From Bacteroidia bacterium (GTDB taxonomy: Bacteria; Bacteroidota; Bacteroidia; Chitinophagales; Chitinophagaceae), in NCBI GenBank assembly GCA_030429205.1, contig JAUICZ010000002.1:248001-312000 (forward strand): a stretch of 64,000 nucleotides of DNA. Direction: 5' to 3'. This document shows positions 25,803-34,950 of the stretch, in pieces; the first letter of the stretch is position 1, and each line of letters begins with the position of its first letter. Made by a program: the position numbers and the translations under genes. Below the pieces are notes generated by a model that did not search any database, was not told where the DNA came from, and saw only the letters and a list, made by a program, of their open reading frames with translations.

Positions 25803-26450
25803 TTATATACCAAATAATAAACCAACATTACCTCTTACTCTTCTATTTTTATTACCTCTAATCGTCGCGTTGGTAAAGCCATGATAATAATCAGCATCTA
25901 CGTTTAACCAAGTTCTCTTATACAGCTGAATATTTACTCCTGCACCAACATTTGCACCAAAGTCAACAGTATTAAAAACGTTTGCACTTATCGACACATT
26001 ATTAGATGTTTCTATTGGTCCGGGTTCATTAATGTACTTGTCTTCTGAAACAATAATACCCAATGAAGGGCCTGCATATACTTTTGGTCTGACAGCGTTA
26101 CCATACTGGCCAAAGAAATAATATGCTCTTGGTGTAACTCTTAAATATACAGGGTCGAAGGTATTTGTGTACCAATTATTCAGTTTATAAACGTCAGTAC
26201 TATAACCTTCGTGAGACACTGACACAATACCACCAAAACCCCAGTGGTTATATCTTGAATACAATACACTAACTCCAGCCTCTACAGATGGTTTAAAATT
26301 CATATTGGGTTCACTACTCACCCAACTGTGTCCAACACCTACTGTTGGTCCGATTGAAATGTAACTTGGCATCTTCTTGTTGTCCTGATCCTGTGCCATA
26401 CCTGCGAGAGATAAAGCAATACATAAAGTCAATAATCCTATCTTTTTCAT
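25803..26450 (-). CDS. Outer-membrane beta-barrel protein (porin-like family)
   Basis: A 215-residue exported protein with a signal peptide (MKKIGLLTLCIALSLAGMAQ) and alternating aromatic/polar strands typical of 8-strand barrels of the PF13505/PF13568 type. Examples are PSYISIGPTVGVGHSW, GFGGIVSVSHEGYS, LRVTPRAYYFFG, VYAGPSLGIIVSE, GANVGAGVNIQLY and the C-terminal VRGNVGLLFGI. Function is unknown; such proteins are often small porins or structural barrels. ATG 26450 is chosen over TTG 26459. It is convergent with the SGNH hydrolase gene. Confidence 0.8.
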   Translation of the reverse strand: MKKIGLLTLCIALSLAGMAQDQDNKKMPSYISIGPTVGVGHSWVSSEPNMNFKPSVEAGVSVLYSRYNHWGFGGIVSVSHEGYSTDVYKLNNWYTNTFDPVYLRVTPRAYYFFGQYGNAVRPKVYAGPSLGIIVSEDKYINEPGPIETSNNVSISANVFNTVDFGANVGAGVNIQLYKRTWLNVDADYYHGFTNATIRGNKNRRVRGNVGLLFGI

Positions 26451-26544
26451 AACATTCAAGTTTGTTTACTGTAACAACAAACCATCTATGCTAAAGTTTG
26501 GATAAAGGATTCTCTTTAGAATTTCTTTAACAGTGTATATATAG

Positions 26545-27543
26545 CTAGTATTCAAACTCAACCTCGGTAGCTCCATAACCATAACGACCATGCCAGTCGT
26601 TTGCGTAGCTCTTAACTTCAGGCGTATCTTCAAGTATCATATGTACCTCTTCGCGTAACTTACCTTTGCCTAACCCATGTATGATTGTAAACCTATGCAT
26701 CCTTGCATTTACCGCTAGTCTTAAGTATGTTTTTAAAGTAGACAGCTGAAGTATAAGCATATCAGCATTGGTCATACCTTGTGTATTATCTGTCAGGTTT
26801 TCTATATGTAAGTCAATTACTGATAGCGCTATAGGCTGGTTTATTTTCTTTGGTGCAGCGTTTTTTTTCTTTTTTGCAGGACCAGGCTCATCAAAAACGA
26901 TTGGCTTATGCGGTTTAAAATCTTCAAACAACATGATATTAAAAGAGGGCTTGTTGTTCAGCAACAAATCGTTTATGTATTGAAATAATTTCTGTGGCCT
27001 TATTCTTACCTGTCCATTAGCCGGTGCCATATCTGCATCTTCCAGGTCATCTACCTTCCAGTTAAAACGGGGTTGATCATTCATGTCTACATATGGGAAA
27101 GTATGTAAGTATACATGTCCGAAAGGGTGCAGCTTACCTTCATGACTAAAGACCTTTTCGTTCAATAAAACCATCTCGTATTGAAATTGTATCTCCTTTG
27201 CCGTCTCATTGATGAAGTACACTTTTAAGTTGTCTACCACATCTTCCATCTCCTCAATTTTAAACTCAGGAATAAAGGAAAGATATACTCCCTTAGGCAA
27301 CTTCTGCTGTCTGTCTTTAGGTTTTTCTACTGGTAGTTGTTCCGGTACTACAGTCTTTGGTTTTTGATGAAATTTCTTTTCAGTAAACCATTTTAAATAA
27401 GGGTGATCCAGTTCATCAATATGAGCCGGAAAAGTTGTCCCATCAACAGAAACCTCCATCATGTGGTCATCAATATAAGCTGTGACGACACCTTCCTCAT
27501 TTGTCTGCTTGAGTACTACCTTATCCCCTATTGAAAACTTCAT
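26545..27543 (-). CDS. DUF2027 domain protein with C-terminal Smr domain
   Basis: A 332-residue cytosolic protein. The N-terminal DUF2027 part (about 1-225) opens KFSIGDKVVLKQTNEEGVVT and includes a low-complexity linker (PGPAKKKKNAAPKK). The C-terminal Smr domain (about 238-332) shows IDLHIENLTD, the MTNADMLILQLSTLKTYL helix and IIHGLGKGKLREEV, the DLH and HGxGKGxLR motifs of the MutS2-type nicking/RNA-endonuclease fold. Smr domains act on branched DNA or on mRNA in stalled-ribosome rescue; which applies here cannot be told. It overlaps the rdgB stop by 4 bases, implying translational coupling. Confidence 0.88.
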   Translation of the reverse strand: MKFSIGDKVVLKQTNEEGVVTAYIDDHMMEVSVDGTTFPAHIDELDHPYLKWFTEKKFHQKPKTVVPEQLPVEKPKDRQQKLPKGVYLSFIPEFKIEEMEDVVDNLKVYFINETAKEIQFQYEMVLLNEKVFSHEGKLHPFGHVYLHTFPYVDMNDQPRFNWKVDDLEDADMAPANGQVRIRPQKLFQYINDLLLNNKPSFNIMLFEDFKPHKPIVFDEPGPAKKKKNAAPKKINQPIALSVIDLHIENLTDNTQGMTNADMLILQLSTLKTYLRLAVNARMHRFTIIHGLGKGKLREEVHMILEDTPEVKSYANDWHGRYGYGATEVEFEY

Positions 27544-28124
27544 GCTCCTATTTGCTGCTTTATAAATTCCACCATTTTTCTTACTGCTACTCCTCTATGG
27601 CTCAATTTGTTCTTTACTTCTTGAGACAACTCACCAAACGTATGACTATATCCTTCAGGTATAAATATAGGGTCGTAACCAAAACCACCTGTGCCTGTTT
27701 TTTGTGTAGCAAGTGTACCATGGCACTCACCCTCAAAATAATACGTCTGCCCATTCCATACTAAGCAAATTATAGCTTTATAATATGCTGAACGATCTTC
27801 TTTATCTCTCATGTCCTCTATCAACTTTTCCAGATTGCGTTCGTTATCTCTTGGCAACCCTGCATAATATGCGCTATGTACACCCGGCTTACCACCTAAG
27901 GCAGGTACGCAAATACCACTATCATCTGCAAAAACATTTTTGCCGGAATATTTATGAACCGTCTCTGCTTTCACCGCAGCATTCTCATTAAAAGTATCGT
28001 AAGGCTCTGCTATCTCATCTGTAAAGCCAATATCGTTTAACGATAATAGAGAAAGGTTATTTATCATTGCCTTGATCTCACGTATTTTCCCCTTATTGTT
28101 CGATGCTATTACTAACTCTTCCAT
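27540..28124 (-). CDS. rdgB: XTP/dITP pyrophosphatase RdgB (HAM1 family)
   Basis: This house-cleaning nucleotidase hydrolyses ITP, dITP and XTP to monophosphates and keeps deaminated purines out of DNA and RNA. The 194-residue protein has the nucleotide entry ELVIASNNKGKIREIK (about 3-18), YDTFNENAAVKAE, ADDSGICVPALGGKPG (about 65-80), GTGGFGYDPIFIPEG (about 145-159) and the terminal SHRGVAVRKM. ATG 28124 is chosen over a TTG three codons upstream. It is followed by the smr gene with a 4-base ATGA overlap. Confidence 0.95.
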   Translation of the reverse strand: MEELVIASNNKGKIREIKAMINNLSLLSLNDIGFTDEIAEPYDTFNENAAVKAETVHKYSGKNVFADDSGICVPALGGKPGVHSAYYAGLPRDNERNLEKLIEDMRDKEDRSAYYKAIICLVWNGQTYYFEGECHGTLATQKTGTGGFGYDPIFIPEGYSHTFGELSQEVKNKLSHRGVAVRKMVEFIKQQIGA

Positions 28125-28253
28125 AGAGCACAAGATATATTTGTTCTATTTTGTTTCAGAAAACAGTTTTACCACAAAAAAAACACGGCTTTTGTTTCAA
28201 AATGTTTCAATTTTCAGAAAATACCGACAGCTATGTGCTGGCATCTTCTATTG

Positions 28254-28280
28254 CAAATATACATAATTATTAAGATACAA
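28254..28280 (-). promoter_or_regulatory. Promoter of the rdgB-smr operon
   Basis: The minus strand carries TATATTTG (28254-28261), a perfect TAnnTTTG box, with TTG 16 bases upstream (28278-28280), a little short of the usual 19. The start site would be near 28247, leaving a leader of about 120 bases that is A/T-rich and contains two GTTTCA repeats. Confidence 0.45.
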
Positions 28281-28298
28281 GAAAGACAACCTACAACA

Positions 28299-28327
28299 AG
28301 AAAGCCATTCATATAGAATGGCTTTCT
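28299..28327 (-). terminator. Terminator after the 3-hydroxyacyl-CoA dehydrogenase gene
   Basis: A perfect 12-bp stem AGAAAGCCATTC / GAATGGCTTTCT with a 5-base loop, 24 bases downstream of the stop of the minus-strand gene at 28352. The T tract after it is interrupted. Confidence 0.7.
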
Positions 28328-28351
28328 GAAACATATTAACTGATTTTATTA

Positions 28352-29323
28352 TTAGCGTGTGTGCTTAAACTGATCACTAACCACTAAATCTTTACTTCCC
28401 TTAGTATACTTGTAAAAACCTTCACCTGTTTTAACACCTAGGTATTTTGCTTGTACCATATTCACCAACAATGTAGCCGGAGCATATTTTTGCTTACCAA
28501 AGCCCGTATGCAAAACGTTCAATATAGAAAGGCAAGTATCTAAACCAATGAAATCAGCAAGTTGTAGTGGCCCCATTGGGTGTGCCATACCTAATTTCAT
28601 AATAGTATCAATCTCTTCAACACCGGCAACACCTTCTTGCAAACAGATGATTGCCTCATTAATCATAGGCATCAAAATACGGTTAGAGATAAAACCGGGA
28701 TAATCATTCGCTACACAAGGAACTTTACCTAAGAATTTTGCCAATTCAGAAATATCTTCAGATACTTCCTTATTAGTAGCATAACCGTTAATGATCTCTA
28801 CCAGTTTCATTACAGGTACAGGGTTCATAAAGTGCATACCAATAACTTTGTCTGCACGGTTTGTATGAGAACCTATACGAGTAATAGAAATTGACGATGT
28901 ATTGGTTGCTAGGATGGTGTGCTCAGGACATAGTTTGTCAAGGTCTTCGAAGATCTTTGTTTTTAGATCTACGTTCTCTGTAGCAGCCTCAACAACAAGA
29001 TCAGCATTTTTTACAGCTTCAGCTAAATCTGTGAAAGTAGTGATCCTACCAAGAGCATCATTCTTTTGATCTTCTGTTAAACGGTCTTTTGAAATTTGAC
29101 GGTCCATGTTCTTACCAATGGTAGCCAAAGCTTTATCTAAAGCTTCTTGCTTAATATCCATCATGTGAACTTTAAAACCGCTTTGTGCAAAAACATGGCA
29201 AATGCCGTTGCCCATTGTACCTGAACCAATGATGGTTACTACCTTAAATTTATCTAACATGCTTTCAATTTTTGTGTCCGCACTATCAGAAAGTGTAGCC
29301 GAACTTTCAGTTTCTTTTATCAT
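28352..29323 (-). CDS. 3-hydroxybutyryl-CoA dehydrogenase
   Basis: This NAD-dependent enzyme interconverts 3-hydroxyacyl-CoA and acetoacyl-CoA in fatty acid or butanoate metabolism. The protein is 323 residues. A Rossmann domain (about 27-205) has IIGSGTMGNGICHVFAQSGF, then VVEAATENVDLK, ATNTSSISIT and IGMHFMNPVPVMKLVEII with the catalytic His. The C-terminal dimer domain (about 208-310) has NRILMPMINEAIICLQEGV and LGMAHPMGPLQLADFIGLD. The first 25 residues (Ser/Glu-rich) are an extension not usual in the family; ATG 29260 is a credible shorter start. Confidence 0.93.
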   Translation of the reverse strand: MIKETESSATLSDSADTKIESMLDKFKVVTIIGSGTMGNGICHVFAQSGFKVHMMDIKQEALDKALATIGKNMDRQISKDRLTEDQKNDALGRITTFTDLAEAVKNADLVVEAATENVDLKTKIFEDLDKLCPEHTILATNTSSISITRIGSHTNRADKVIGMHFMNPVPVMKLVEIINGYATNKEVSEDISELAKFLGKVPCVANDYPGFISNRILMPMINEAIICLQEGVAGVEEIDTIMKLGMAHPMGPLQLADFIGLDTCLSILNVLHTGFGKQKYAPATLLVNMVQAKYLGVKTGEGFYKYTKGSKDLVVSDQFKHTR

Positions 29324-29485
29324 TTAACAATAAAATATTTTTAAAACGTGCCTAAGATAAACTATTCTGCCTAAAAGCACATTGGTTTAACAACATCGTT
29401 AATACACATTTCCACAATTATACATTATGAAATTTTTAACTTGACACAACAGCTCAAAACAATGCAATGAATTTATATTGCATAT

Positions 29486-29950
29486 ATGAAAAAAATTCTA
29501 CTAGCACTAATATTGATCGGCATTATTGGGACTTACGCATGTAAAAAGAAGCACGATAAGCCTCCCCATATAGTAGGCAGGTACATGTTTGAGAAAGTGA
29601 TGGTAAGAGACGGCATCATAAACATCAAAAATGCCACACAGGAATATAATAATATGATATTGATGCTGAACGATCAAGGACGTGCTGAGCTAATAGACCA
29701 AAACAATGACATTCATTATTACGGTGTTTATCAACACGACGAAGATATAGATACATACTACTTATATAACGACGATGATGGCTATTACAACTCGACAGAC
29801 AACAGTACATTACTAATAAGTGTGTCTGACACTGTAAGAGGTAGAAAATTTGTATTTCTGGGCAAAGATATTTCTCGCAGCAAAAACAAATTGAGGTTCA
29901 CGGTATCCAGAGCTGATGGTGATTACAGATACAAATTAAAGAAGTTTTGA
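29486..29950 (+). CDS. Small lipoprotein of unknown function
   Basis: A 154-residue predicted lipoprotein with a signal peptide ending in a lipobox (GTYAC, Cys about 19) followed by KKKHDKPP. The body is a compact beta-type fold with IVGRYMFEKVMV, NMILMLNDQGRAELID, a Tyr/Asp-rich patch (DIDTYYLYNDDDGYYNSTD, about 90-108) and KLRFTVSRADGDYRYKLKKF at the end. The pattern is that of lipocalin-like/DUF-type small lipoproteins, but I cannot name the family. Confidence 0.7.
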   Translation: MKKILLALILIGIIGTYACKKKHDKPPHIVGRYMFEKVMVRDGIINIKNATQEYNNMILMLNDQGRAELIDQNNDIHYYGVYQHDEDIDTYYLYNDDDGYYNSTDNSTLLISVSDTVRGRKFVFLGKDISRSKNKLRFTVSRADGDYRYKLKKF

Positions 29951-30016
29951 TTTTAGTTTATACATAGTTTTAACAATGCTACTCTACTAATTGTACTAAA
30001 TTTAGCCTGTTAGAAC

Positions 30017-32647
30017 ATGAGTATACAAAGAGCTACTCCCGTCAATGAGCTATTGGCGAAATTGATTTTCCTGGTTTTACCAACACTTGTCATCAGCTAT
30101 CTTTTGCTGGTGAATGTAAATGAATACTACTCTATATTAAGAGATAGTGCCTTACAGCAAACTATGTATTTAGGCGCCGGGATGATCGCTGGGACGCTCT
30201 TCTATACTTTTCGTTTCAGGTTTTTACCCACCATTCTATTACTTATCGGCGGCTTTTACATTGTTTATCAAGGGTTGGATAAAATGGCCGTTGGAGAGTT
30301 TGACGCTCTCTTTATATCTGTACAGTTTTTAGTATTTGCAATACTGTTTGTAGAGGGTTGGTTTGTAGGCTGGGGATATGTCAGGCTAAGATACTGGTCT
30401 GTTTTTATTGCAGCCGCAGTACTTACAGCCAGCATTGCTTTAATAGCAAAAGCCCAGACGGATAGTGTTTACCAATTGCTATCAGAGTTTACACCATCAG
30501 TATTGTTTGCGGTATACATCCTTTACGCTGCTGAACAGATATATAGCTACAAAGACAAATCTCAAAAGTTTTGGTGGTACATGACTCGCAGGCTGCTGCT
30601 ATTTGGGCTATTTTCTTTGTTACTATTCGGAGGTGTAGTTTATGTATTGCGTGGCGAGATAAAAGAAACCGTTGCAAACTATGGCGGCAAAGGTAAAGAT
30701 GGCGACAACAGTATGTTGAAGAAGAATAAAGACGGCACCTTCGACATAAAAGAATATTCACGTTTAAGAAGTAACCTTGGCAGAAGTAATGAATTACTGT
30801 TCTGCGCACATATCGACAATTTCTTTGAAGGGACCGAGATCCCTAACCCTGTTTATTTAACAGCTTTCTACTACACTTATTTTGATACACTGACTGAAAC
30901 ATTCGAAAGAGATTCGCTGATACCATCTAACGACCTTTTTACACCAGATCCCGGTGCAATGCCATTGTTTTTCACGAAAACAGATTCTACAGTAATTAAA
31001 AATAGCCTTGCTACGAAACTGCGTAGAACCATTGATGTAGAGATATACAACAAGAAACTTAATACCAACACCTATGTAGCACCCAATGTTGGATATTTTG
31101 TACAACCCATTGCCATAGAAAAAGACTTTAGAGATCAGTTTATCTCTGCATACAGAGCCAAGGGTTATGTTTCTGAATTGAACAGCGCTTACTTTATTTA
31201 CAACTCTGAAGATGAGCAGCTGAGAAGGTTTCAGGAAAACAGATTCAATGTTCTACGAAAAGTAAAGAACTACAACGGGCAGGACAAGAAGTTCATGAAC
31301 TACTATACAGAAATGCCCGGCAATCAAAAGTTCAACAACATTTCTGTACTGGCTGATAGCATTACAAAAAATGCCAAAACGCCCGTAGACAAAGTGCTTG
31401 CGATAAGAGATTATTTTCTACAAAAAGACGAAAATGGTAAGCAGGTATATACTTATACAGATAACCCCGGCATACCTGATATACCGAGCGCCTCTAAACT
31501 AATGTACTTCTTATTCGAGAATAAGAAAGGCTATTGTGCTTACTATGCCGGCGCAACACTTTTTATGTTACGCGCATTGGGTATACCATCTCGTATTGCT
31601 GTAGGTTTCAGCACTGTTGATCGTAGCGATAAAAACAAAGGCTGGTATTGGTACTATGCAGACCAGGCCCATGCATGGGTTCAGGTATACTTTCCCGGCT
31701 ATGGCTGGCTCGATTTTGATACCACAGTTGGTAACGAAGAGGCGGAAGAAAGCCCCCAACCGGATGGTACGCCGCCTATGCAACCGCCAAGGGCATGGCT
31801 GGCAGCAGAAGGCATTGTTGAGGATGTAGACACTACTGACAAGCTACTGACCATGAAAGTGCGCCATATGGTTTTTCATGACAAAGAGCACAAAATGGAT
31901 AGCCCTGCTGTAATGACCCTTGATATGAGTATTGCGGCAGTATTTATAGATAGTGTGGATGTACCATTAAGTAATGTCAAAAAAGGATATGAGGGCACTG
32001 CGGTGTCTTATGCTATGGCTTTGAAGCGCATGTCGCTACGCAAGAATGAATCGGGTAATGCTTTGGCAAAAAGAATAAAATCGCCGGTACCGATTGACGA
32101 GTTATACCTTAAAAGAAAAGATACCAGCAAACCTGAAGAACAAAAGAAAAAAGAAGAAAAGAAAGACCCGCTATCTGCTACTGATATCTTAACGATACTG
32201 GGTATCATACTTGGAGCGTTAATAGTACTGATACTACTAGCACCTACTCTGGTTTATCAATATTACAGATTCAGACACTATAACGCCAAAAACGATAACC
32301 CTAAAGCATACTTCGCCTATCGAGCGGCTAACTACTACCTGCACCAGATCGGCTACTTTAGAATAGACATGACACCGATGCAGTATGCCAATAAGTATAT
32401 CGACCCTGAATTGGGCACTAATTTTACTGCATTCATGAATATATACCTGAAACAGAAGTATGCAGGACAGGCATTAACAAATAAGGAGCAAAATGTTATA
32501 AGTAGTTTCCTAAAAACGTTCATTGGGCAAGTACGCAGTAAAACCACTGTAAGAACAAGACTTACAGGCTTCCTTAATCCGTTACGTACTATCAGCTTTT
32601 TTGTACAACCGGCCGATACGTTAAACAATTCTGAAACAACTCTTTAA
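30017..32647 (+). CDS. Multi-pass membrane protein with transglutaminase-like protease domain (TgpA-like)
   Basis: An 876-residue inner-membrane protein. About seven hydrophobic helices fill residues 12-215. A periplasmic domain (about 225-720) holds a transglutaminase/cysteine-protease core with the triad Cys507 (KGYCAYYAGATLFML), His552 (DQAHAWVQV) and Asp568 (WLDFDTT). A further helix lies at about 727-752, and a cytosolic DUF4129-like tail (about 765-876) includes MTPMQYANKYI. Proteins of this TgpA/DUF3488 type are proposed to process or cross-link envelope proteins; the substrate is unknown. It is followed 50 bases later by a penicillin-binding protein gene, consistent with an envelope role. 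Confidence 0.85.
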   Translation: MSIQRATPVNELLAKLIFLVLPTLVISYLLLVNVNEYYSILRDSALQQTMYLGAGMIAGTLFYTFRFRFLPTILLLIGGFYIVYQGLDKMAVGEFDALFISVQFLVFAILFVEGWFVGWGYVRLRYWSVFIAAAVLTASIALIAKAQTDSVYQLLSEFTPSVLFAVYILYAAEQIYSYKDKSQKFWWYMTRRLLLFGLFSLLLFGGVVYVLRGEIKETVANYGGKGKDGDNSMLKKNKDGTFDIKEYSRLRSNLGRSNELLFCAHIDNFFEGTEIPNPVYLTAFYYTYFDTLTETFERDSLIPSNDLFTPDPGAMPLFFTKTDSTVIKNSLATKLRRTIDVEIYNKKLNTNTYVAPNVGYFVQPIAIEKDFRDQFISAYRAKGYVSELNSAYFIYNSEDEQLRRFQENRFNVLRKVKNYNGQDKKFMNYYTEMPGNQKFNNISVLADSITKNAKTPVDKVLAIRDYFLQKDENGKQVYTYTDNPGIPDIPSASKLMYFLFENKKGYCAYYAGATLFMLRALGIPSRIAVGFSTVDRSDKNKGWYWYYADQAHAWVQVYFPGYGWLDFDTTVGNEEAEESPQPDGTPPMQPPRAWLAAEGIVEDVDTTDKLLTMKVRHMVFHDKEHKMDSPAVMTLDMSIAAVFIDSVDVPLSNVKKGYEGTAVSYAMALKRMSLRKNESGNALAKRIKSPVPIDELYLKRKDTSKPEEQKKKEEKKDPLSATDILTILGIILGALIVLILLAPTLVYQYYRFRHYNAKNDNPKAYFAYRAANYYLHQIGYFRIDMTPMQYANKYIDPELGTNFTAFMNIYLKQKYAGQALTNKEQNVISSFLKTFIGQVRSKTTVRTRLTGFLNPLRTISFFVQPADTLNNSETTL

Positions 32648-32673
32648 CTATTAGTACGAAAAGTATTAATTTT

Positions 32674-32681
32674 TAGCTTTG
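32674..32681 (+). promoter_or_regulatory. -7 element (TAGCTTTG) for the PBP gene
   Basis: A TAnnTTTG match 17 bases before the ATG of the penicillin-binding protein gene; no -33 TTG is visible. Confidence 0.4.
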
Positions 32682-32697
32682 CTATACAAATAGGCTC

Positions 32698-34947
32698 ATG
32701 GCAGATAAACCAAAACAGCGCAAAAGTTTAAGAAAGCGGATACTCATCATCCTTTGGATATTATTCGGGTTGGGGGTAGCAACCTTCTTTTCTCTGATAT
32801 TGATGATCAATGCAGGGTGGCTGGGTTATATGCCATCTATGAAAGAACTGGAGAACCCTAACAGCGCATTAGCATCTGACATTTATGCTGAAAATGGAGA
32901 ACTAATTGGTCGATACTACGTACAAGATCGTTCTACTACAGATTATAAAGACATTTCTGAAAACGTGTTTAATGCCCTGATAGCTACCGAGGATTCTCGT
33001 TTTTATGAGCACTCTGGTGTTGACGGCAAAGCAATACTGCGTGCAGTACTTAAGCTTGGGCGAGATGGTGGGGGTAGTACCATCACCCAACAGTTAGCAA
33101 AGAACTTATTCCCAAGAGAAAGGGGGGGTAAATTTAAGCTCATTCTACGCAAACTAAAAGAATGGGTTATGTCTGTAAAATTAGAAACCAGACTAACCAA
33201 AAAGGAGATCATCACCCTTTACTTAAACACAGTGCCTTTTGGGGACAATGTATACGGCATACGTAATTCGGGTCTTACTTTCTTTAATAAACAACCTGAT
33301 GAGTTGACGGTAGATGAATCAGCAGTACTTATAGGTATGCTGAAAGGTAACACATTATATAACCCTCGCCGTAACCCAAAACGTTCTAAAAACCGTAGAA
33401 ACACGGTAATAGACCAAATGGCCAAATATGGATACATAACTCTGGAAGAGGCTCAGGAATACAAAAAGAAAGAATTAAAGCTGAACTACCATAAGGTAAC
33501 ACACCACGATGGTATGGCTCCATACTTCAGACAAATTGTAGAAAGAGAGGTTAAAGAAATTTGCCAAACACTAAAAAAGGCAGATGGCAGCAATTACGAT
33601 ATATACAGAGATGGTTTGAAAATTTATACAACGCTAGACGTCCGTATGCAAAAGTATGCGGAAGAAGCTGTTGAAGAACATCTGAAAGACCTTCAGAAGA
33701 TATTCATTGGTCAGCGTAAGTATAAAGACGGAGCAATATGGAAAGAGTATAAACAATACCTTGATGTAGCCATAAAAGCAACACCCAGATACAGAGGTTT
33801 AAAAGATAAAGGGATGTCTCATGAAGAAATAATGGGGAACATGAGAACACCTGTTGAAATGACTGTTTTTGACTGGGATGGTGTAGATTATGAGAAAGAC
33901 ACGACAATGACACCTATCGACAGCATTAAATACATGAAAATGATGCTACAGGCGGGGTTTATGGCAATGGACCCTTATACCGGTGCGGTGAAAGCATGGG
34001 TGGGAGGTATTAACCATACCTATTATCAGTATGACCATGTTAACAAACACACAAAAAGGCAGGTGGGCTCTACCATTAAACCGCTATTATATTGTTTGGC
34101 AGTAGACAACGGTTACTCACCATGCGGTATTTTATCTACCCTGCCACAAACCTTCCCGTCAATTGAAAACTATGATGCAGGTGGACAGAAAGATGGAAAA
34201 ATAGCTATGCCAATGCGTAAAGCCCTGGCAGGTTCTATCAACAATGCGGCCCTATATATTATTAAACAAGTAGGCATTAATTCATTTGCAGATTTTATTA
34301 CGAAATGTGGTATAGAAAGTAATATTGAAAAAGTGCCATCGCTGGCACTTGGCGTGTCTGACATCTCTCTTTACGAAATGCTCGGTGCTTATACCATGTT
34401 CCCAACAGGCGGCACACATGTCAACCCGATATTTATCACTAAAATTGAAGATAAAAATGGATCTGTGCTGAAATCATTTGTTCCTACTCAACGAGAGATC
34501 ATCAACATACAAACAGCCTTTAAAATGGTACGTATGATGCAAGGGGTAGTTGATCACGGTACAGCCATAAGAATGCGCTACCTATATAAACTAGAAAGCG
34601 AAATAGCCGGTAAAACAGGTACGACTAATAATCAGGCAGATGCATGGTTCATTGGGTACACACCACAGCTATTAGCAGGTGCATGGGTAGGTTGCGATGA
34701 TAGATACCTGCGATTTAGCACTACTAAACTGGGACAAGGTGCAGCTGCTGCTTTACCCATCTGGGCGTTCTTTATGAAAAGGTTATATGCTGATCCTAAA
34801 ACAGGCATCGACCCTGAAGCAAAATTTGAGCCTCCTGAAAATTATACGGAATGTGAAGTACTGGTAGACCCAAATAGTATTAATGTAGGCGAAGACGGTT
34901 ATGATGATGAAAACGGAGGAATCACTGTACCTGATTCGGAGTGGTAA
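32698..34947 (+). CDS. Class A penicillin-binding protein (PBP1a-type)
   Basis: This bifunctional peptidoglycan synthase polymerises lipid II and cross-links the strands. The 749-residue protein has a basic cytosolic tail, one membrane helix (about 13-38) and a GT51 glycosyltransferase domain (about 65-250) with the catalytic Glu98 in ATEDSRFYEH and GGGSTITQQLAKNLF. The transpeptidase domain (about 410-700) carries Ser458 in STIKP (SxxK), SINN at 513-516 (SxN) and KTGTT at 639-643. The C terminus is a short acidic tail. It ends three bases before the HD gene, suggesting co-transcription. Confidence 0.95.
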   Translation: MADKPKQRKSLRKRILIILWILFGLGVATFFSLILMINAGWLGYMPSMKELENPNSALASDIYAENGELIGRYYVQDRSTTDYKDISENVFNALIATEDSRFYEHSGVDGKAILRAVLKLGRDGGGSTITQQLAKNLFPRERGGKFKLILRKLKEWVMSVKLETRLTKKEIITLYLNTVPFGDNVYGIRNSGLTFFNKQPDELTVDESAVLIGMLKGNTLYNPRRNPKRSKNRRNTVIDQMAKYGYITLEEAQEYKKKELKLNYHKVTHHDGMAPYFRQIVEREVKEICQTLKKADGSNYDIYRDGLKIYTTLDVRMQKYAEEAVEEHLKDLQKIFIGQRKYKDGAIWKEYKQYLDVAIKATPRYRGLKDKGMSHEEIMGNMRTPVEMTVFDWDGVDYEKDTTMTPIDSIKYMKMMLQAGFMAMDPYTGAVKAWVGGINHTYYQYDHVNKHTKRQVGSTIKPLLYCLAVDNGYSPCGILSTLPQTFPSIENYDAGGQKDGKIAMPMRKALAGSINNAALYIIKQVGINSFADFITKCGIESNIEKVPSLALGVSDISLYEMLGAYTMFPTGGTHVNPIFITKIEDKNGSVLKSFVPTQREIINIQTAFKMVRMMQGVVDHGTAIRMRYLYKLESEIAGKTGTTNNQADAWFIGYTPQLLAGAWVGCDDRYLRFSTTKLGQGAAAALPIWAFFMKRLYADPKTGIDPEAKFEPPENYTECEVLVDPNSINVGEDGYDDENGGITVPDSEW

Positions 34948-34950
34948 AAT

